DNA of 64,000 bases from Myxococcales bacterium (GCA_016793325.1 JAEUKI010000062.1:310001-374000); one strand, 5' to 3'. Numbered from the stretch's first letter, positions 17,634 to 28,119 are shown. The notes: generated by a model from the sequence alone, not told the origin. Made by a program: numbers and translations.

Positions 17634-18349
17634 CGCGCTCGCCCCTTCGTGTCGCGCGCGCTCAATCGATCGCTGAGCCTCCGCAAGCCGAGCTCTGTCT
17701 TGGCGTCGCAGAGGACGCCCTCTGCGGCGAGCGCGAGCGCTTCGCGCAGCGAGATCCACACGCACTCGGCGCCTCGCTCGACAGCCTCCGTCGACGTCAC
17801 CTCGCGCGGAGCGTCTCGGTCGACCTCTGCGCACACGAAATGAATCTTCTCTGCGCAGAGCCCCGGCGTGAGAAACACCGGAGCTCCCAGCGTCTCGAAC
17901 GCCGACGCGTCCACCGCGTAGCCGGTCTCTTCGCGCGTCTCGCGCGACGCGGTCTCGCGCACGGGATCGTGGCTCTCGCTCGGCTCGATCAAGCCCGCGG
18001 GGAGCTCCCAGAGCATCGCTCCTTGCGTCTCGGGCGCCGCGAGCCACCGCCCGCTCCGGAGACCCACAGGAGGCCGCAGCGCCGAGCGAACGCACACGAG
18101 TGGGTCGTCGCTCGCAGCGCCGTCGGTCGCGTAGAGCACCATGATCACCGCGTCGAGCGCCGTTCGATCGACGACGTCGTACGCGAAGGGCTGCCCTTCT
18201 TCGCGCGCGCCTCGCGTGCGCACCGTGTAGCGCCGCACTTTGATGAACCCGCCGCCGCTCCCGACGCTGTCGGTGCGATCGTCGAGGACCTCGATCGCCA
18301 CGTTGGGTAGCGTGCGCAGCGCCTCGCGCCCCGTGCTCGTCTTGTCCAT
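17630..18349 (-). CDS. NUDIX hydrolase, ADP-ribose pyrophosphatase-like
   Basis: 239 residues. The Nudix box is recognisable around GLIEPSE...RETREETGY, with the catalytic glutamates of REtxEE; compared with the canonical G-x5-E-x7-REUxEE spacing there are about three extra residues between the first E and RE. The fold is preceded by an N-terminal strand segment like ADP-ribose pyrophosphatases, so hydrolysis of NDP-sugars, NAD or ADP-ribose is likely; the true substrate is not visible. It is coupled to nadK by a four-base overlap, which favours a role in pyridine nucleotide metabolism. ATG 18349 is preferred over 18415, whose extra residues look like noise. Confidence 0.85.
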   Translation of the reverse strand: MDKTSTGREALRTLPNVAIEVLDDRTDSVGSGGGFIKVRRYTVRTRGAREEGQPFAYDVVDRTALDAVIMVLYATDGAASDDPLVCVRSALRPPVGLRSGRWLAAPETQGAMLWELPAGLIEPSESHDPVRETASRETREETGYAVDASAFETLGAPVFLTPGLCAEKIHFVCAEVDRDAPREVTSTEAVERGAECVWISLREALALAAEGVLCDAKTELGLRRLSDRLSARDTKGRAR

Positions 18350-18431
18350 CCGTGGCGAGATGGTAGCCCGAATCACTCGCCGAACGAGCGCTTCGCCGCC
18401 GATGCACGCACACAAAAGTTGGTGACGCGCG

Positions 18432-19484
18432 TCAGGGCCACATCGCGGGCGCGCGAAGGCCGAGCCCTTCGTCCCAGCCGAGCGCGATGTTCATGCACTG
18501 AATCGCCTGGCCGGACGCGCCCTTCACGAGGTTGTCGATCGTCCCCATGGCGACGATCTTGTTGGCGCGCGCGTCGAGCGCGTAGGCGACGTGCGCGCGG
18601 TTCGACCCTCGCACCCACAGCGTGTCCGGAAGCTGTCCCTTGTCGAGCACCACAACCGAGGGTGAGCCCGCGAAGAACGCGCGGGCGCACTCGATCAGCG
18701 CGTCGACCGTGACCTCGTTGGTGGGCGTCACGTAGCTCGTCGCCAAGATCCCACGGGACATCGGAACGAGCGTCGGCGTGAACGTCACGCGCAGATCGCG
18801 CCCCGCCGCGCGCGAGAGCGTCTGCTCGATCTCCGGCGTGTGCCTGTGCGTTCCCGCGATTTTGTAGGCGCGAATGCCCTCGGACGTCTCGGTGAAGTGC
18901 GTTCCCGCCGTGGGCGTTCGGCCCGCGCCCGAGACGCCCGAGAGCGCGTGGATCACCACGGGCTCATCGTGCTTCACGAGACCCTCGTGCACGAGGGGCA
19001 GAAGCGGCAGCGCGCTCGCGGTCGGATAGCAACCCGGCACCGCGACGAGCGTCGCGCCTCGAAGCGCCTCGCGGTTCTCTTCGCACAGGCCGTACACCGC
19101 GTGCGGAAGCAGATCCTTCGCCGCGTGCTCGGCGCCGTACCACTCCGCGTACGTCGCCGGATCGCTGAGCCTGAAGTCCGCGCTGAGATCGAAGACGCGA
19201 ACGCCCCTGCCGTGCAGTGCGCGCACGGCCTCGATCGACGCTCCGTGCGGCAGTGCGCAGAACGCCACGTCGCACTTCGCCGCGATCTTGTCCGCGTCGA
19301 ACGCCTCGATGGGCAGATCGAGCACGCCGGCGAGCGACGGAAGAACCGTGCTCGCCTTGGGCGTGACGCGCTCCTTCGCGACGAGCGCAGTGAGGTCTGC
19401 GCGCGGGTGCGAGAGAAGCAAACGAACGAGCTCGGCGCCGGTATAACCCGAGGCGCCGACGATCGCGACGCGAGCGCGCTCCAT
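18432..19484 (-). CDS. argC: N-acetyl-gamma-glutamyl-phosphate reductase
   Basis: 350 residues, typical length. Third step of arginine synthesis: reduces N-acetylglutamyl phosphate with NADPH. Seen: GASGYTGAELVRLL nucleotide-binding start, VPGCYPTAS with the catalytic cysteine, HRHTPEIEQ and the closing IDNLVKGASGQAIQCMN. It starts 28 bp after rpsI and reads the same way, so it is probably transcribed with the ribosomal protein genes. NUDIX-nadK follow about 83 bp later. Confidence 0.96.
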   Translation of the reverse strand: MERARVAIVGASGYTGAELVRLLLSHPRADLTALVAKERVTPKASTVLPSLAGVLDLPIEAFDADKIAAKCDVAFCALPHGASIEAVRALHGRGVRVFDLSADFRLSDPATYAEWYGAEHAAKDLLPHAVYGLCEENREALRGATLVAVPGCYPTASALPLLPLVHEGLVKHDEPVVIHALSGVSGAGRTPTAGTHFTETSEGIRAYKIAGTHRHTPEIEQTLSRAAGRDLRVTFTPTLVPMSRGILATSYVTPTNEVTVDALIECARAFFAGSPSVVVLDKGQLPDTLWVRGSNRAHVAYALDARANKIVAMGTIDNLVKGASGQAIQCMNIALGWDEGLGLRAPAMWP

Positions 19485-19512
19485 CGAAGGGATAACTCGA
19501 CGAGCTTCGCGC

Positions 19513-19914
19513 TCAGCGCTTGCTGTACTGGTAGCGCTTACGAGCGCCCGGACGGCCGTACTTCTTGCGCTCCTTCTTGCGCGCGTCGCGCGTGAGGAGG
19601 CCGGCCTTCTTGAGCGGCGAGCGGCGCTCGCTGTCCATCGCGGCCAGGGCGCGCGCGATGCCGAAGCGAACCGAGTCCGCCTGCGCCGCGAGTCCGCCGC
19701 CTGCCACGTTGGCGTCGACGTCGTAGCGGCCCGTGACTTCGATCATCTCGAAGGGTTGCTGAACGAGCAGCTGCGAGGCCGCGCGGGGAAAGTACTTGTC
19801 GTACGGGCGGCCGTTGACGGTGATGACACCGGTGCCGGGCTTCACGTACACGCGGGCGACAGCGTTCTTGCGCTTGCCGGTCGCGTAGGTCTTGTCGGAG
19901 GTCGTGGTGGCCAT
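19513..19914 (-). CDS. rpsI: Small-subunit ribosomal protein uS9
   Basis: 133 residues, ends GARKRYQYSKR, the tail that reaches the P-site tRNA in S9. Family segments: TGKRKNAVARVYVKPGTGVITVNGR and GGGLAAQADSVRFGIARAL. Second gene after rplM, 17 bp gap, the usual L13-S9 pair. No anomalies. Confidence 0.98.
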   Translation of the reverse strand: MATTTSDKTYATGKRKNAVARVYVKPGTGVITVNGRPYDKYFPRAASQLLVQQPFEMIEVTGRYDVDANVAGGGLAAQADSVRFGIARALAAMDSERRSPLKKAGLLTRDARKKERKKYGRPGARKRYQYSKR

Positions 19915-19931
19915 CGAGAGTGCTCCTCAGC

Positions 19932-20369
19932 TCACATACGGACGGGCAGCGGCTTGGGCTGCTGCGCCTTGTGGGGGTGCTCGGCGGCCGCGTAGACCTT
20001 GAGCTTGGTGAACATCTTCTTGCCGAGGGGGTTCTTCGGCAGCATGCCCTTCACCGCGTGCTCGAGCAGGTGCTCGGGGTTGCGGTCGAGCATGTCCTTC
20101 GCGGTCGTCGTGCGGAGACCGCCCGGGTGACCGGAGAAGGAGTAGTAGTTCTTGGTCTCGAGCTTGTTGCCCGAGAGCGCCACCTTGTCGGCGTTGATCA
20201 CGACGACGAAGTCGCCGGTGTCGACGTGCGGCGTGTACGTCGGGCGGTGCTTGCCGCGCAGAACGCGGGCGATTTCGCTGGCAAGCCGACCGAGCGGCTT
20301 GTTGGTGGCATCGACGATGAACCAAGAGCGCGTCACGTCCGCGGGCTTGGCACTATAGGTGGACTGCAT
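19932..20369 (-). CDS. rplM: Large-subunit ribosomal protein uL13
   Basis: 145 residues. Family segments: SWFIVDATNKPLGRLAS, KHRPTYTPHVDTGDFVVVINADK, LEHAVKGMLPKNPLGK. ATG 20369 is preceded by AAGGAT about 7 bases upstream; the longer frame to 20540 is rejected because of the promoter between. First gene of the run rplM-rpsI-argC-NUDIX-nadK. The leader contains GATCC-gaa-GGATC, a small hairpin covering the ribosome binding site (about 20383-20396). Confidence 0.97.
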   Translation of the reverse strand: MQSTYSAKPADVTRSWFIVDATNKPLGRLASEIARVLRGKHRPTYTPHVDTGDFVVVINADKVALSGNKLETKNYYSFSGHPGGLRTTTAKDMLDRNPEHLLEHAVKGMLPKNPLGKKMFTKLKVYAAAEHPHKAQQPKPLPVRM

Positions 20370-20902
20370 CGCAACGATCCTTCGGATCCTCGAGTACTTG
20401 AATGCCCGGAAAACGGGAGGCGGGACCATACCTGTGAGCGTCCCGATGTCAAGCGGGCCAGAACGGACGGGTTCTCTACCGTGTTTGCCCGCAAGTCTCC
20501 AGCGCGAACGCTTCACGCGCGACGTTCTTCGACCGGCCATCGGCGTTCGAACGACAGGAATCTTCGCGCCGAACCCGTCACGAAGTCGTGCCCGCGATGA
20601 CTCTCGCGAGCGTTGATCGGTTCACGGGTTGGGTCGACGCCGACCGATGACCGTCGGCGCGGGCGCGGCGTTTCCACGAGAGCTCCGGACACGCCCGACG
20701 GCGAGACCTCCGCGCGATTGGGCGGGGCCTCTGGGGGGTGATCGCTCCGTGGGCGCACCGCACGTCGTCGCGAACGCTGGGTGCGCCGAGAAATTTCTTC
20801 ACGCGAGCAACTGCTTCGCGGCCACCCGGATACGCCGGCCCACGTGACGTTGTTGTGTGGTCGATCGGCGACCCGCGTCACGCGAAGGGAGTTCGTTTCG
20901 AC
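20370..20902. other. 533-bp divergent region between rplM and the unknown gene at 20903
   Basis: Contains the rplM promoter (see 20425-20452) and a 7-bp stem at 20638-20644/20653-20659 with an 8-base loop, of uncertain meaning. No tRNA or protein gene is seen. Frames here are Arg-rich shadows. An AGGGAG at 20886-20891 serves the plus-strand gene. Confidence 0.5.
20425..20452 (-). promoter_or_regulatory. Sigma70-type promoter for rplM-rpsI-argC
   Basis: Read on the minus strand: TTGACA (20452-20447), 16-base spacer, TATGGT (20430-20425). The transcript would start near 20418, giving a leader of about 50 bases before the rplM ATG at 20369. A perfect -35 is notable in so GC-rich a region. Confidence 0.7.
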
Positions 20903-22000
20903 ATGACGATCAACGTCTCACTACGACGCGGGGCACAGGGGGCGCAGACGACCGAGCAACCGACGGCAGCCGAGGGCGCGACCGCGACGACCCAACCGTC
21001 CGGCGCAGGCAATACACGAAACGAGCGAGCCTCTGGCAGGGAGGCGGACGTCGTGCCGGGGCAGGGGCCTTCTCGTCAGGCGCAGCGCCTCGATCGACTC
21101 GAGCAAGGCGCGCGACAAGAGACGACGTGCCGCGCCGCGCCGTCCGAAGCGCAGCTCGTCGCGCAATATCGAGCGACCATCGCCGCGGGCGGACAGATCA
21201 ACATTCCCCCAGCGCCGCCGCTGCCGACGCGCGACGGCGCGACGCTCATGCGCGAGCTCAACGTTCCCGAGCCGCGCATGCCGAGAGGCCACCAGCAACT
21301 CATCGACAACGGGAGCGCGCCGATCACCGGCTGCGCCATGCCCTACGTGATGCACGCGATCGAGCGAGCGATCGGAACGCACGCGAGCTCCACGACCCAT
21401 CTCGGCGTCGAGCTCGGCGTGCACGCTGTGCAGCTCACCGCGGAGCTGGGGCACATGCTTCACTTGGAGCACCTCGCGAACGCCGCCGCCGCGCACGCCT
21501 CCGCTGGATCGGGCCAGCTCATGATGGGCGTCGGCGGTCCCATCGCGCTCAGCGCTGCGGGAACGCTGTTGATGCTCGATGCCACCGTCGGCACCGTCTT
21601 CGAGACCTACCAGCGAATGAACAACGGAACGCTCCCCACGCCGCAGGGGATCATCGAGCTCCTGCGCGAACGCGCGCCGGAGTTGATCGCCCAAGCGCGA
21701 ACGCGAGTGCAGCGCCAACTCGAGCAACAATTCAACGCGGGCGCGCTCGCGGCCGCGCGAGGGGAGGCGCCACCCGCCAACGCCGATCGCGCGTTCTCCC
21801 GCGGATACGCCGCGGGAGTCGAGTACCGACGTCAGCACGGCTGCGCGTTCGACGAGCACGCCCGCGCGCTTCGCGCGGTCAACATCGCGACCCGCGGGAC
21901 GAGCCGTGATGCGAGCCAGGGAGTCCGTCCCCTCACGGCCGAGCGCGAGCGCCCGGCGGGGGTCGTGACGCCGGAGCAGCTGCGCGCGCTGATCGAATAG
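20903..22000 (+). CDS. Unknown 365-residue protein with low-complexity N-terminus and a hydrophobic segment
   Basis: Function not recognised. Start at ATG 20903, with AGGGAG about 11 bases upstream. The first 90 residues are Thr/Ala/Gln/Gly-rich, without signal peptide. A hydrophobic glycine/alanine-rich stretch around LMMGVGGPIALSAAGTLLML (about residues 212-231) looks like a membrane-inserting helix. The C-terminal third is helical with a RGYAAGVEYRRQHG segment. The layout (unstructured start, hydrophobic centre) would suit a protein that interacts with membranes or is exported by a non-Sec route; no homologue is recalled. A small membrane protein follows 30 bp later, likely in one operon. 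Confidence 0.6.
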   Translation: MTINVSLRRGAQGAQTTEQPTAAEGATATTQPSGAGNTRNERASGREADVVPGQGPSRQAQRLDRLEQGARQETTCRAAPSEAQLVAQYRATIAAGGQINIPPAPPLPTRDGATLMRELNVPEPRMPRGHQQLIDNGSAPITGCAMPYVMHAIERAIGTHASSTTHLGVELGVHAVQLTAELGHMLHLEHLANAAAAHASAGSGQLMMGVGGPIALSAAGTLLMLDATVGTVFETYQRMNNGTLPTPQGIIELLRERAPELIAQARTRVQRQLEQQFNAGALAAARGEAPPANADRAFSRGYAAGVEYRRQHGCAFDEHARALRAVNIATRGTSRDASQGVRPLTAERERPAGVVTPEQLRALIE

Positions 22001-22030
22001 TCACACATGAATTCGAAAGGAGCGTTGGTC

Positions 22031-22429
22031 ATGACCTATCGCAGCGCGCCGACTTCGCGCCCCAAATCCGTGCGCCTCTCGATCGCCCCGCCGACCGTCT
22101 CGCTCGTGGTGTTCGCGGTCTTCCTCGCGACGGCCGTCGCGGACCGAGCGTACTTTCGCGTGCACAGCCCGTGGCTGATCGGCGGCGTGGCCTTGAGCGC
22201 GCTGCTCGCGTTCGCCGACTGCGCGCGGTGGCTCTCGGCGCGGCGAGCGATCGCAGCGACGCTGACAGCGCTCAACGCCGACAGCGAGGAAGACGACTCG
22301 TCGCTCGAGGACGACCTCGCGCGTGCGGACCGGCGATCCGCGATCCTGCGATGGACGGGGGTCATCATTGCAGTCGCCGCGTACATCGCGCTCAACGCCG
22401 CGATTCCGCGGCTCGATCGCGGTCGTTGA
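22031..22429 (+). CDS. Small membrane protein, 132 residues, three predicted helices
   Basis: No family recognised. Start at ATG 22031, chosen because AAAGGAG at 22016-22022 is 8 bases upstream; an ATG at 22007 would bypass it. Hydrophobic segments at about residues 20-40, 48-65 and 105-125, with an acidic loop EEDDSSLEDD between the second and third. Follows the unknown gene at 20903 in the same direction. Confidence 0.65.
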   Translation: MTYRSAPTSRPKSVRLSIAPPTVSLVVFAVFLATAVADRAYFRVHSPWLIGGVALSALLAFADCARWLSARRAIAATLTALNADSEEDDSSLEDDLARADRRSAILRWTGVIIAVAAYIALNAAIPRLDRGR

Positions 22430-22514
22430 GACGCGGACCCCCTGTCGCTGTGTCCGAGCGCGCGAACCGCAGCGTCGCGATCGACCTACGCCTCGCGCTC
22501 GTTTGTGGCGATTG

Positions 22515-23846
22515 CTACTGCGTCGCCGCTGCGTCGACCGTCGTCGCGTCTGCCGTCGCGGCGTCCGGTGACTCCGTCGGCAAGGGAAGCGGATCCGCTG
22601 CAGGCTCGTGGGTCTCGCGCGGCTCGCTCAACACGGTCGGAACGCTCCCTTCGCGTCCGCGACGCACGCACGCGTTGAAGCCGGACTCGAGGCCCGCGGG
22701 CGCCGTCGGGGTGGCCATCAAATCATGTCCGAAGCGGTTCCATCGCATGCCGCAGCCGGCGCCGGGGAGGTTGGACCACCAGATCCACAGCGCGCGTCCC
22801 TTGATGTTCTGCAGCGGAACGGGGCCCCAGAACCGCGAGTCGTAGCTGTTGTCGCGGTTGTCTCCCATCACGAACACGTGCCCTTGCGGGACCGTGTACT
22901 CCTCGGTGAGCCCGAAGCTGCGCGGGGGCGGGTCCGCGAAATTCTCCCGCTGACGAAGGGTCAGGTACGAGAAGTTTCCGTGCCACTCGATGTAGAGGCG
23001 CTGCTCTTCGCCGGCGCTTCCACGAGGACGTCCGTCGCCGTCGTCGCCGGTCCAGTAGCCGACTTGGCAGCGCGAGAGCGGTCGACCGTTGACCTCGATC
23101 ACGCCGTCGGGGTGGATCCGAATGCGGTCTCCCGGCAGCCCGATCACGCGCTTGATGAAGTCCTTGCTCGGCTCCATCGGGTACACGAACACGACGATCT
23201 CGCCGCGCTCGGGGAGGCGACCGCTGAACAAGCGCTTGTTCGTAAACGGGACCAGCGGCCCGTAGACAAACTTGTTCACGAAGATGTTGTCGCCCACGTT
23301 GAGCGTCGGATACATCGACGGCGAGGGGATCTTGAACGCCTCGACGACGAACGCCCGCACGCCGAGCGCGACGAGCACGGCGAACGCGATGGCCTCGATG
23401 TACTCGCGCGTGCTGCCCTTGCGCGCGGCGCCGAGGTGCTTGTCCACCTGCGCGTCGAGCTCGCGGAGGGCGGCGTCGATGTCCGCGGCCTTCTTCTTGG
23501 CGACCGCCTCGTCGAGCGCGGTGATCGCGGCCTCGACCTCTTTCTTCGCGTCGTCGTTTGCCTTGGATTTTTTCAGCAGTTTGCGCGCTTCGTCCTGAAG
23601 GTCCCTCGCGTCGCTCTGCAGCGCGCGGACGTCCTTCAAGATCCCTTTGCTGTCACGGATCTTGTCGCGCACCGTGAGCACGACGACCTCGAGGATCGCG
23701 AACGTGAGCAGGTACTGCCACGGCGCGGGAGGTTCGCCGAGCGCGCCGGCAGCCCACAGTCCTTGGAGCGTCGCGACCGCCAGCGCCGCAGGCAGGATGA
23801 AGAACCAAAACGCGTTACCGAGTCGTTCCTTCAGGTCTTCACTCAT
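22515..23846 (-). CDS. lepB: Signal peptidase I, enlarged form
   Basis: 443 residues, against about 260-320 for typical LepB. Cleaves signal peptides at the outer face of the inner membrane. Seen: catalytic serine in PSPSMYPTL and lysine in FIKRVIGLPGD, then GDNRDNSYDSR. Two hydrophobic segments near residues 12-32 and 45-60, then a coiled-coil region (about 65-140, Lys/Asp/Ala-rich heptads) precede the third helix (about 150-170) that anchors the catalytic domain. The C-terminal tail (about 405-443) is Pro/Ala/Thr-rich. The coiled-coil insert is unusual for the family. Directly downstream of lepA, 74 bp apart. Confidence 0.93.
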   Translation of the reverse strand: MSEDLKERLGNAFWFFILPAALAVATLQGLWAAGALGEPPAPWQYLLTFAILEVVVLTVRDKIRDSKGILKDVRALQSDARDLQDEARKLLKKSKANDDAKKEVEAAITALDEAVAKKKAADIDAALRELDAQVDKHLGAARKGSTREYIEAIAFAVLVALGVRAFVVEAFKIPSPSMYPTLNVGDNIFVNKFVYGPLVPFTNKRLFSGRLPERGEIVVFVYPMEPSKDFIKRVIGLPGDRIRIHPDGVIEVNGRPLSRCQVGYWTGDDGDGRPRGSAGEEQRLYIEWHGNFSYLTLRQRENFADPPPRSFGLTEEYTVPQGHVFVMGDNRDNSYDSRFWGPVPLQNIKGRALWIWWSNLPGAGCGMRWNRFGHDLMATPTAPAGLESGFNACVRRGREGSVPTVLSEPRETHEPAADPLPLPTESPDAATADATTVDAAATQ

Positions 23847-23920
23847 CGATCACAGCTCCAACACGATCGGCGACGCGCGTCCGCAGCGGGCGATCGAGCG
23901 CGGACGGGGGATTAGCTAGC

Positions 23921-25726
<1,806 letters not shown>

Positions 25727-25877
25727 CGGTTGACGCGCGAGCGTGTAGCAGAACTCTCGGAGCGAAGCGACGACCGAGCCGAACTCTCGCGTCGCGCCGC
25801 CAACCGTTCACCGCGTCGCTCGTCGGGCGAGCGACGAGCGTTCAGCGCACTTCCCCCGAGAAATACCTGCGGAACGA

Positions 25878-26258
25878 TCAGCCCTTGCGGGGCGTCGTGC
25901 CCGTCGAGTCGAGCGTGAGCTGGCCGGGGAGCAGGTGCTCGTATTTCGCGAGCGCGAGCTCGATGCCTTCGCGGATGTACACGGCGACCGGGACCTTCGT
26001 GCGCTCGTGCAACAAGCGCAGCTTCTCGGCCTGCTCGGGCTCGATGTAAACCGTAGTCGATACCTTCTTGCGGGCCATGGGTCTGCGCGGAGCTTCTGGA
26101 AGTGCCGCTGCTGAAACCGGTGACGTCGGGGCAACACCCGATGTGACTGGTGGCGGCGATACGGGCGCATCGACTGGTGCAGGTCGATGTGCAGCCTCGT
26201 CGCGGCCCGGATCGGCCGCGACAACGGCGGTCGAGACTGTAGTGCTCTTCTCGTCCAC
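25878..26258 (-). CDS. Ribbon-helix-helix (CopG-type) DNA-binding protein with low-complexity N-terminal extension
   Basis: 126 residues if read from GTG 26258, which has GGAGG 9 bases upstream; an internal ATG at 26078 would give only the core, 66 residues, and has no good ribosome binding site. Residues about 60-110 form the CopG core: STTVYIEPEQAEKLRLLHERTKVPVAVYIREGIELAL, with the strand residues that enter the DNA groove. The first 60 residues are Ala/Pro/Val-rich, presumably disordered. Its promoter and a dyad lie just upstream (26292-26347), so autoregulation is plausible. Such proteins are transcription repressors or antitoxins, but no toxin gene adjoins. Confidence 0.8.
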   Translation of the reverse strand: MDEKSTTVSTAVVAADPGRDEAAHRPAPVDAPVSPPPVTSGVAPTSPVSAAALPEAPRRPMARKKVSTTVYIEPEQAEKLRLLHERTKVPVAVYIREGIELALAKYEHLLPGQLTLDSTGTTPRKG

Positions 26259-26291
26259 GTGTGTTGGCCTCCGCAAGGGGGAATCGCAGTT

Positions 26292-26320
26292 ACCCTAGAT
26301 GCCGGTACATGCAGTGTCAA
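26292..26320 (-). promoter_or_regulatory. Sigma70-type promoter for the ribbon-helix-helix gene
   Basis: Minus strand: TTGACA (26320-26315), 17-base spacer, TAGGGT (26297-26292). The -35 is perfect, the -10 weak. Transcription would begin near 26285, about 25 bases before GTG 26258. Confidence 0.6.
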
Positions 26321-26323
26321 TCA

Positions 26324-26347
26324 CATACGTTGTCATCGCAACATATG
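26324..26347. promoter_or_regulatory. Imperfect palindrome, possible operator
   Basis: Arms CATACGTTG (26324-26332) and CAACATATG (26339-26347) pair with one mismatch around a 6-base centre. It lies immediately upstream of the -35 of the ribbon-helix-helix gene, a usual place for an autoregulatory operator. Ribbon-helix-helix dimers bind such two-fold sites; that it is bound here is inference. Confidence 0.5.
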
Positions 26348-26638
26348 GTCGTAAAATCCTAGCAGGATTCGAGTAGTTCGCACGCGAAAACCAGTCGGTC
26401 ATGAAGCTTCGTTTCGAGCGATCGAAGCGCCGTCGATTTCGGCTCGAATCTGCTTGCGCGGCGGGGCGACCAACGCTCGTCGGAGCGTACTTCGATGTGC
26501 CCTGTCACACGTGCGACAGTGAGCGATGGACTCCGACGGCTGATACACATAGAACGCACAACAGAAAGTTCGAGTCGCTCGTCGCGACGCACGGGACGAC
26601 GAGGGCGCTCGATGGCGAAGTCGGGTTGGAAGGAAGAC

Positions 26639-27391
26639 ATGCGAGATAGAACCCCATCGTGTTTTCGACGTGCCGACGAACGAGCGCGTCGCCGACCCGA
26701 AGCGAAGCTGCTGTCGAGCGTGGGCCTCGTCGTGTTGGCCCTGCTCGGGTGTGGGCCGCAGAACAACGGCAACGCGTCGACGCTCTCGAACCCGCGCCAG
26801 TCGCGCAACGACGGCCGCCGCGCCGAATCGATGCCCCACGAGCCGTGCGTCGGTTCGGGCGGTGAAGAGACCAGGCTCTCGGTGGGGACGGATCGACCGG
26901 TTCCCGTGGTGGAAGTGCGACGGGGCGGGCGGTTGTTCTGCCGCGAGACCGACGCGAATTTCGACGGCCGCGTGGACATCACCCGCTTCTTCGACGAGCA
27001 GGGCCGCGTGCGCCGCGTCGAGGACGACTACGACTTCGATGGAAAGCTCGACGTCGTCGCGCTCTACCGCGACGGCGAGGTGAACGAAGACGTCCTCGAC
27101 ACCAACTTCGACGGACGCACGGACACCTGGCGCAACTACCGAGCGGGGCGGCTCGCGACGTCGATGCGAGACTCCAACTCGGACGGCGTCGTGGATCTCT
27201 GGGAGGAGTTCGACGAGCGGGGAACGCTCGTTCGAACGCGGCTCGACAGCAACGGCGACGGACAGCCCGACGAAGACGACGCGGGATTTCGCGCATCAGC
27301 GAGCGCCGACGCGTCGAGCGCCGCGCCGCCGACCACGCCCTCGACGACGCCCACGACTTCGACCAGCACCGCGGACGGAGGACAGCCGTGA
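26639..27391 (+). CDS. Lipoprotein with EF-hand-like DxNxDGxxD repeats (first of a pair)
   Basis: 250 residues from ATG 26639; GGAAGGA ends 6 bases upstream. The n-region is long and basic, followed by LLSSVGLVVLALLGC with lipobox LLGC. The mature part carries five calcium-binding-like loops: DANFDGRVD, DYDFDGKLD, DTNFDGRTD, DSNSDGVVD, DSNGDGQPD, alternating with short YRDGEV-type strands. The tail is Ser/Thr/Pro-rich. Probably a surface calcium-stabilised structural protein. Overlaps the next gene by four bases (GTGA), so the two paralogues are co-translated. Confidence 0.8.
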   Translation: MRDRTPSCFRRADERARRRPEAKLLSSVGLVVLALLGCGPQNNGNASTLSNPRQSRNDGRRAESMPHEPCVGSGGEETRLSVGTDRPVPVVEVRRGGRLFCRETDANFDGRVDITRFFDEQGRVRRVEDDYDFDGKLDVVALYRDGEVNEDVLDTNFDGRTDTWRNYRAGRLATSMRDSNSDGVVDLWEEFDERGTLVRTRLDSNGDGQPDEDDAGFRASASADASSAAPPTTPSTTPTTSTSTADGGQP

Positions 27392-28119
27392 AGCTCCGAC
27401 ACACCACGCTCACCGCGCTCGTCCTTCTCGGGATGGCCTGCGGAACGCAAAACCAGACGCAGCGCCGCATGGTCGCCCGTCGCGTCAGCCGCATCGACAC
27501 GCCGCAATCGCGCGAAGACCGCAGCCGCTGCGACGCCTCGCAGCCGGGCCGCACCATGTCCGAGTACGACACCAACTCCGACGGGATCCCCGACGTTCGC
27601 AAGGTGTACCAAGTTACGGGCGAAGGCGTGGACGCGCGACCGACGCTCATCTGCCGCGAGGTCGACCTCGACCATGACGGCACCAAGGACCTCTTTCGCT
27701 TCTACAACGCCGAGGGGCGCACCGTTCGCGAAGAAGAAGACCGCGATTTCGACGGGCGCATCGACGTGATCTCGTACTTCGACCGCGGCGAGGTCGTCCG
27801 TCGCGAGATGGACACCAACCGCGACGGTCAGGTGGACATGCGGGTGTTCTACCGCGACCGCCGCCCGTACCGCGCCGAGCGCGAGCTCAACAACAACAAC
27901 AACCCAGATTTTCGGGCGGACTACTGGGAGTACTACGACGCGCGCGGCACGATCGTCCGCATGGGGTGGGACTACAACGGCGACGAGCGCGCGGACCAGT
28001 GGGATCGAACCGATCGCGTGACGCCGAACGTTCCGACGGGGCCGGATGAGCCCGAAGCGGAGTCCGCGGACGGCGGCGCTCCTGCGACAGCGCAAGACGC
28101 GAGCGCTCCTCGCGGTTGA
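27388..28119 (+). CDS. Lipoprotein with EF-hand-like repeats (second of a pair)
   Basis: 243 residues, GTG start at 27388 overlapping the previous stop. Signal peptide MKLRHTTLTALVLLGMAC ends in a lipobox. Loops include DTNSDGIPD, DLDHDGTKD, DRDFDGRID, DTNRDGQVD, plus degenerate NNNNNPDFRAD and DYNGDERAD. Closely related in layout to the gene before it, so a tandem duplication followed by divergence is likely. Function unknown; possibly a surface or matrix component. Confidence 0.8.
   Translation: MKLRHTTLTALVLLGMACGTQNQTQRRMVARRVSRIDTPQSREDRSRCDASQPGRTMSEYDTNSDGIPDVRKVYQVTGEGVDARPTLICREVDLDHDGTKDLFRFYNAEGRTVREEEDRDFDGRIDVISYFDRGEVVRREMDTNRDGQVDMRVFYRDRRPYRAERELNNNNNPDFRADYWEYYDARGTIVRMGWDYNGDERADQWDRTDRVTPNVPTGPDEPEAESADGGAPATAQDASAPRG

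Larger units (their letters stand above)
26259..26638. other. 380-bp intergenic region, AT-richer at 26300-26360
   Basis: Carries the promoter and dyad of the ribbon-helix-helix gene. The rest has only antisense-like frames. The patch around 26315-26360 is visibly less GC-rich than its surroundings. An AAGGA at 26628-26632 precedes the plus-strand lipoprotein gene. Confidence 0.6.
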
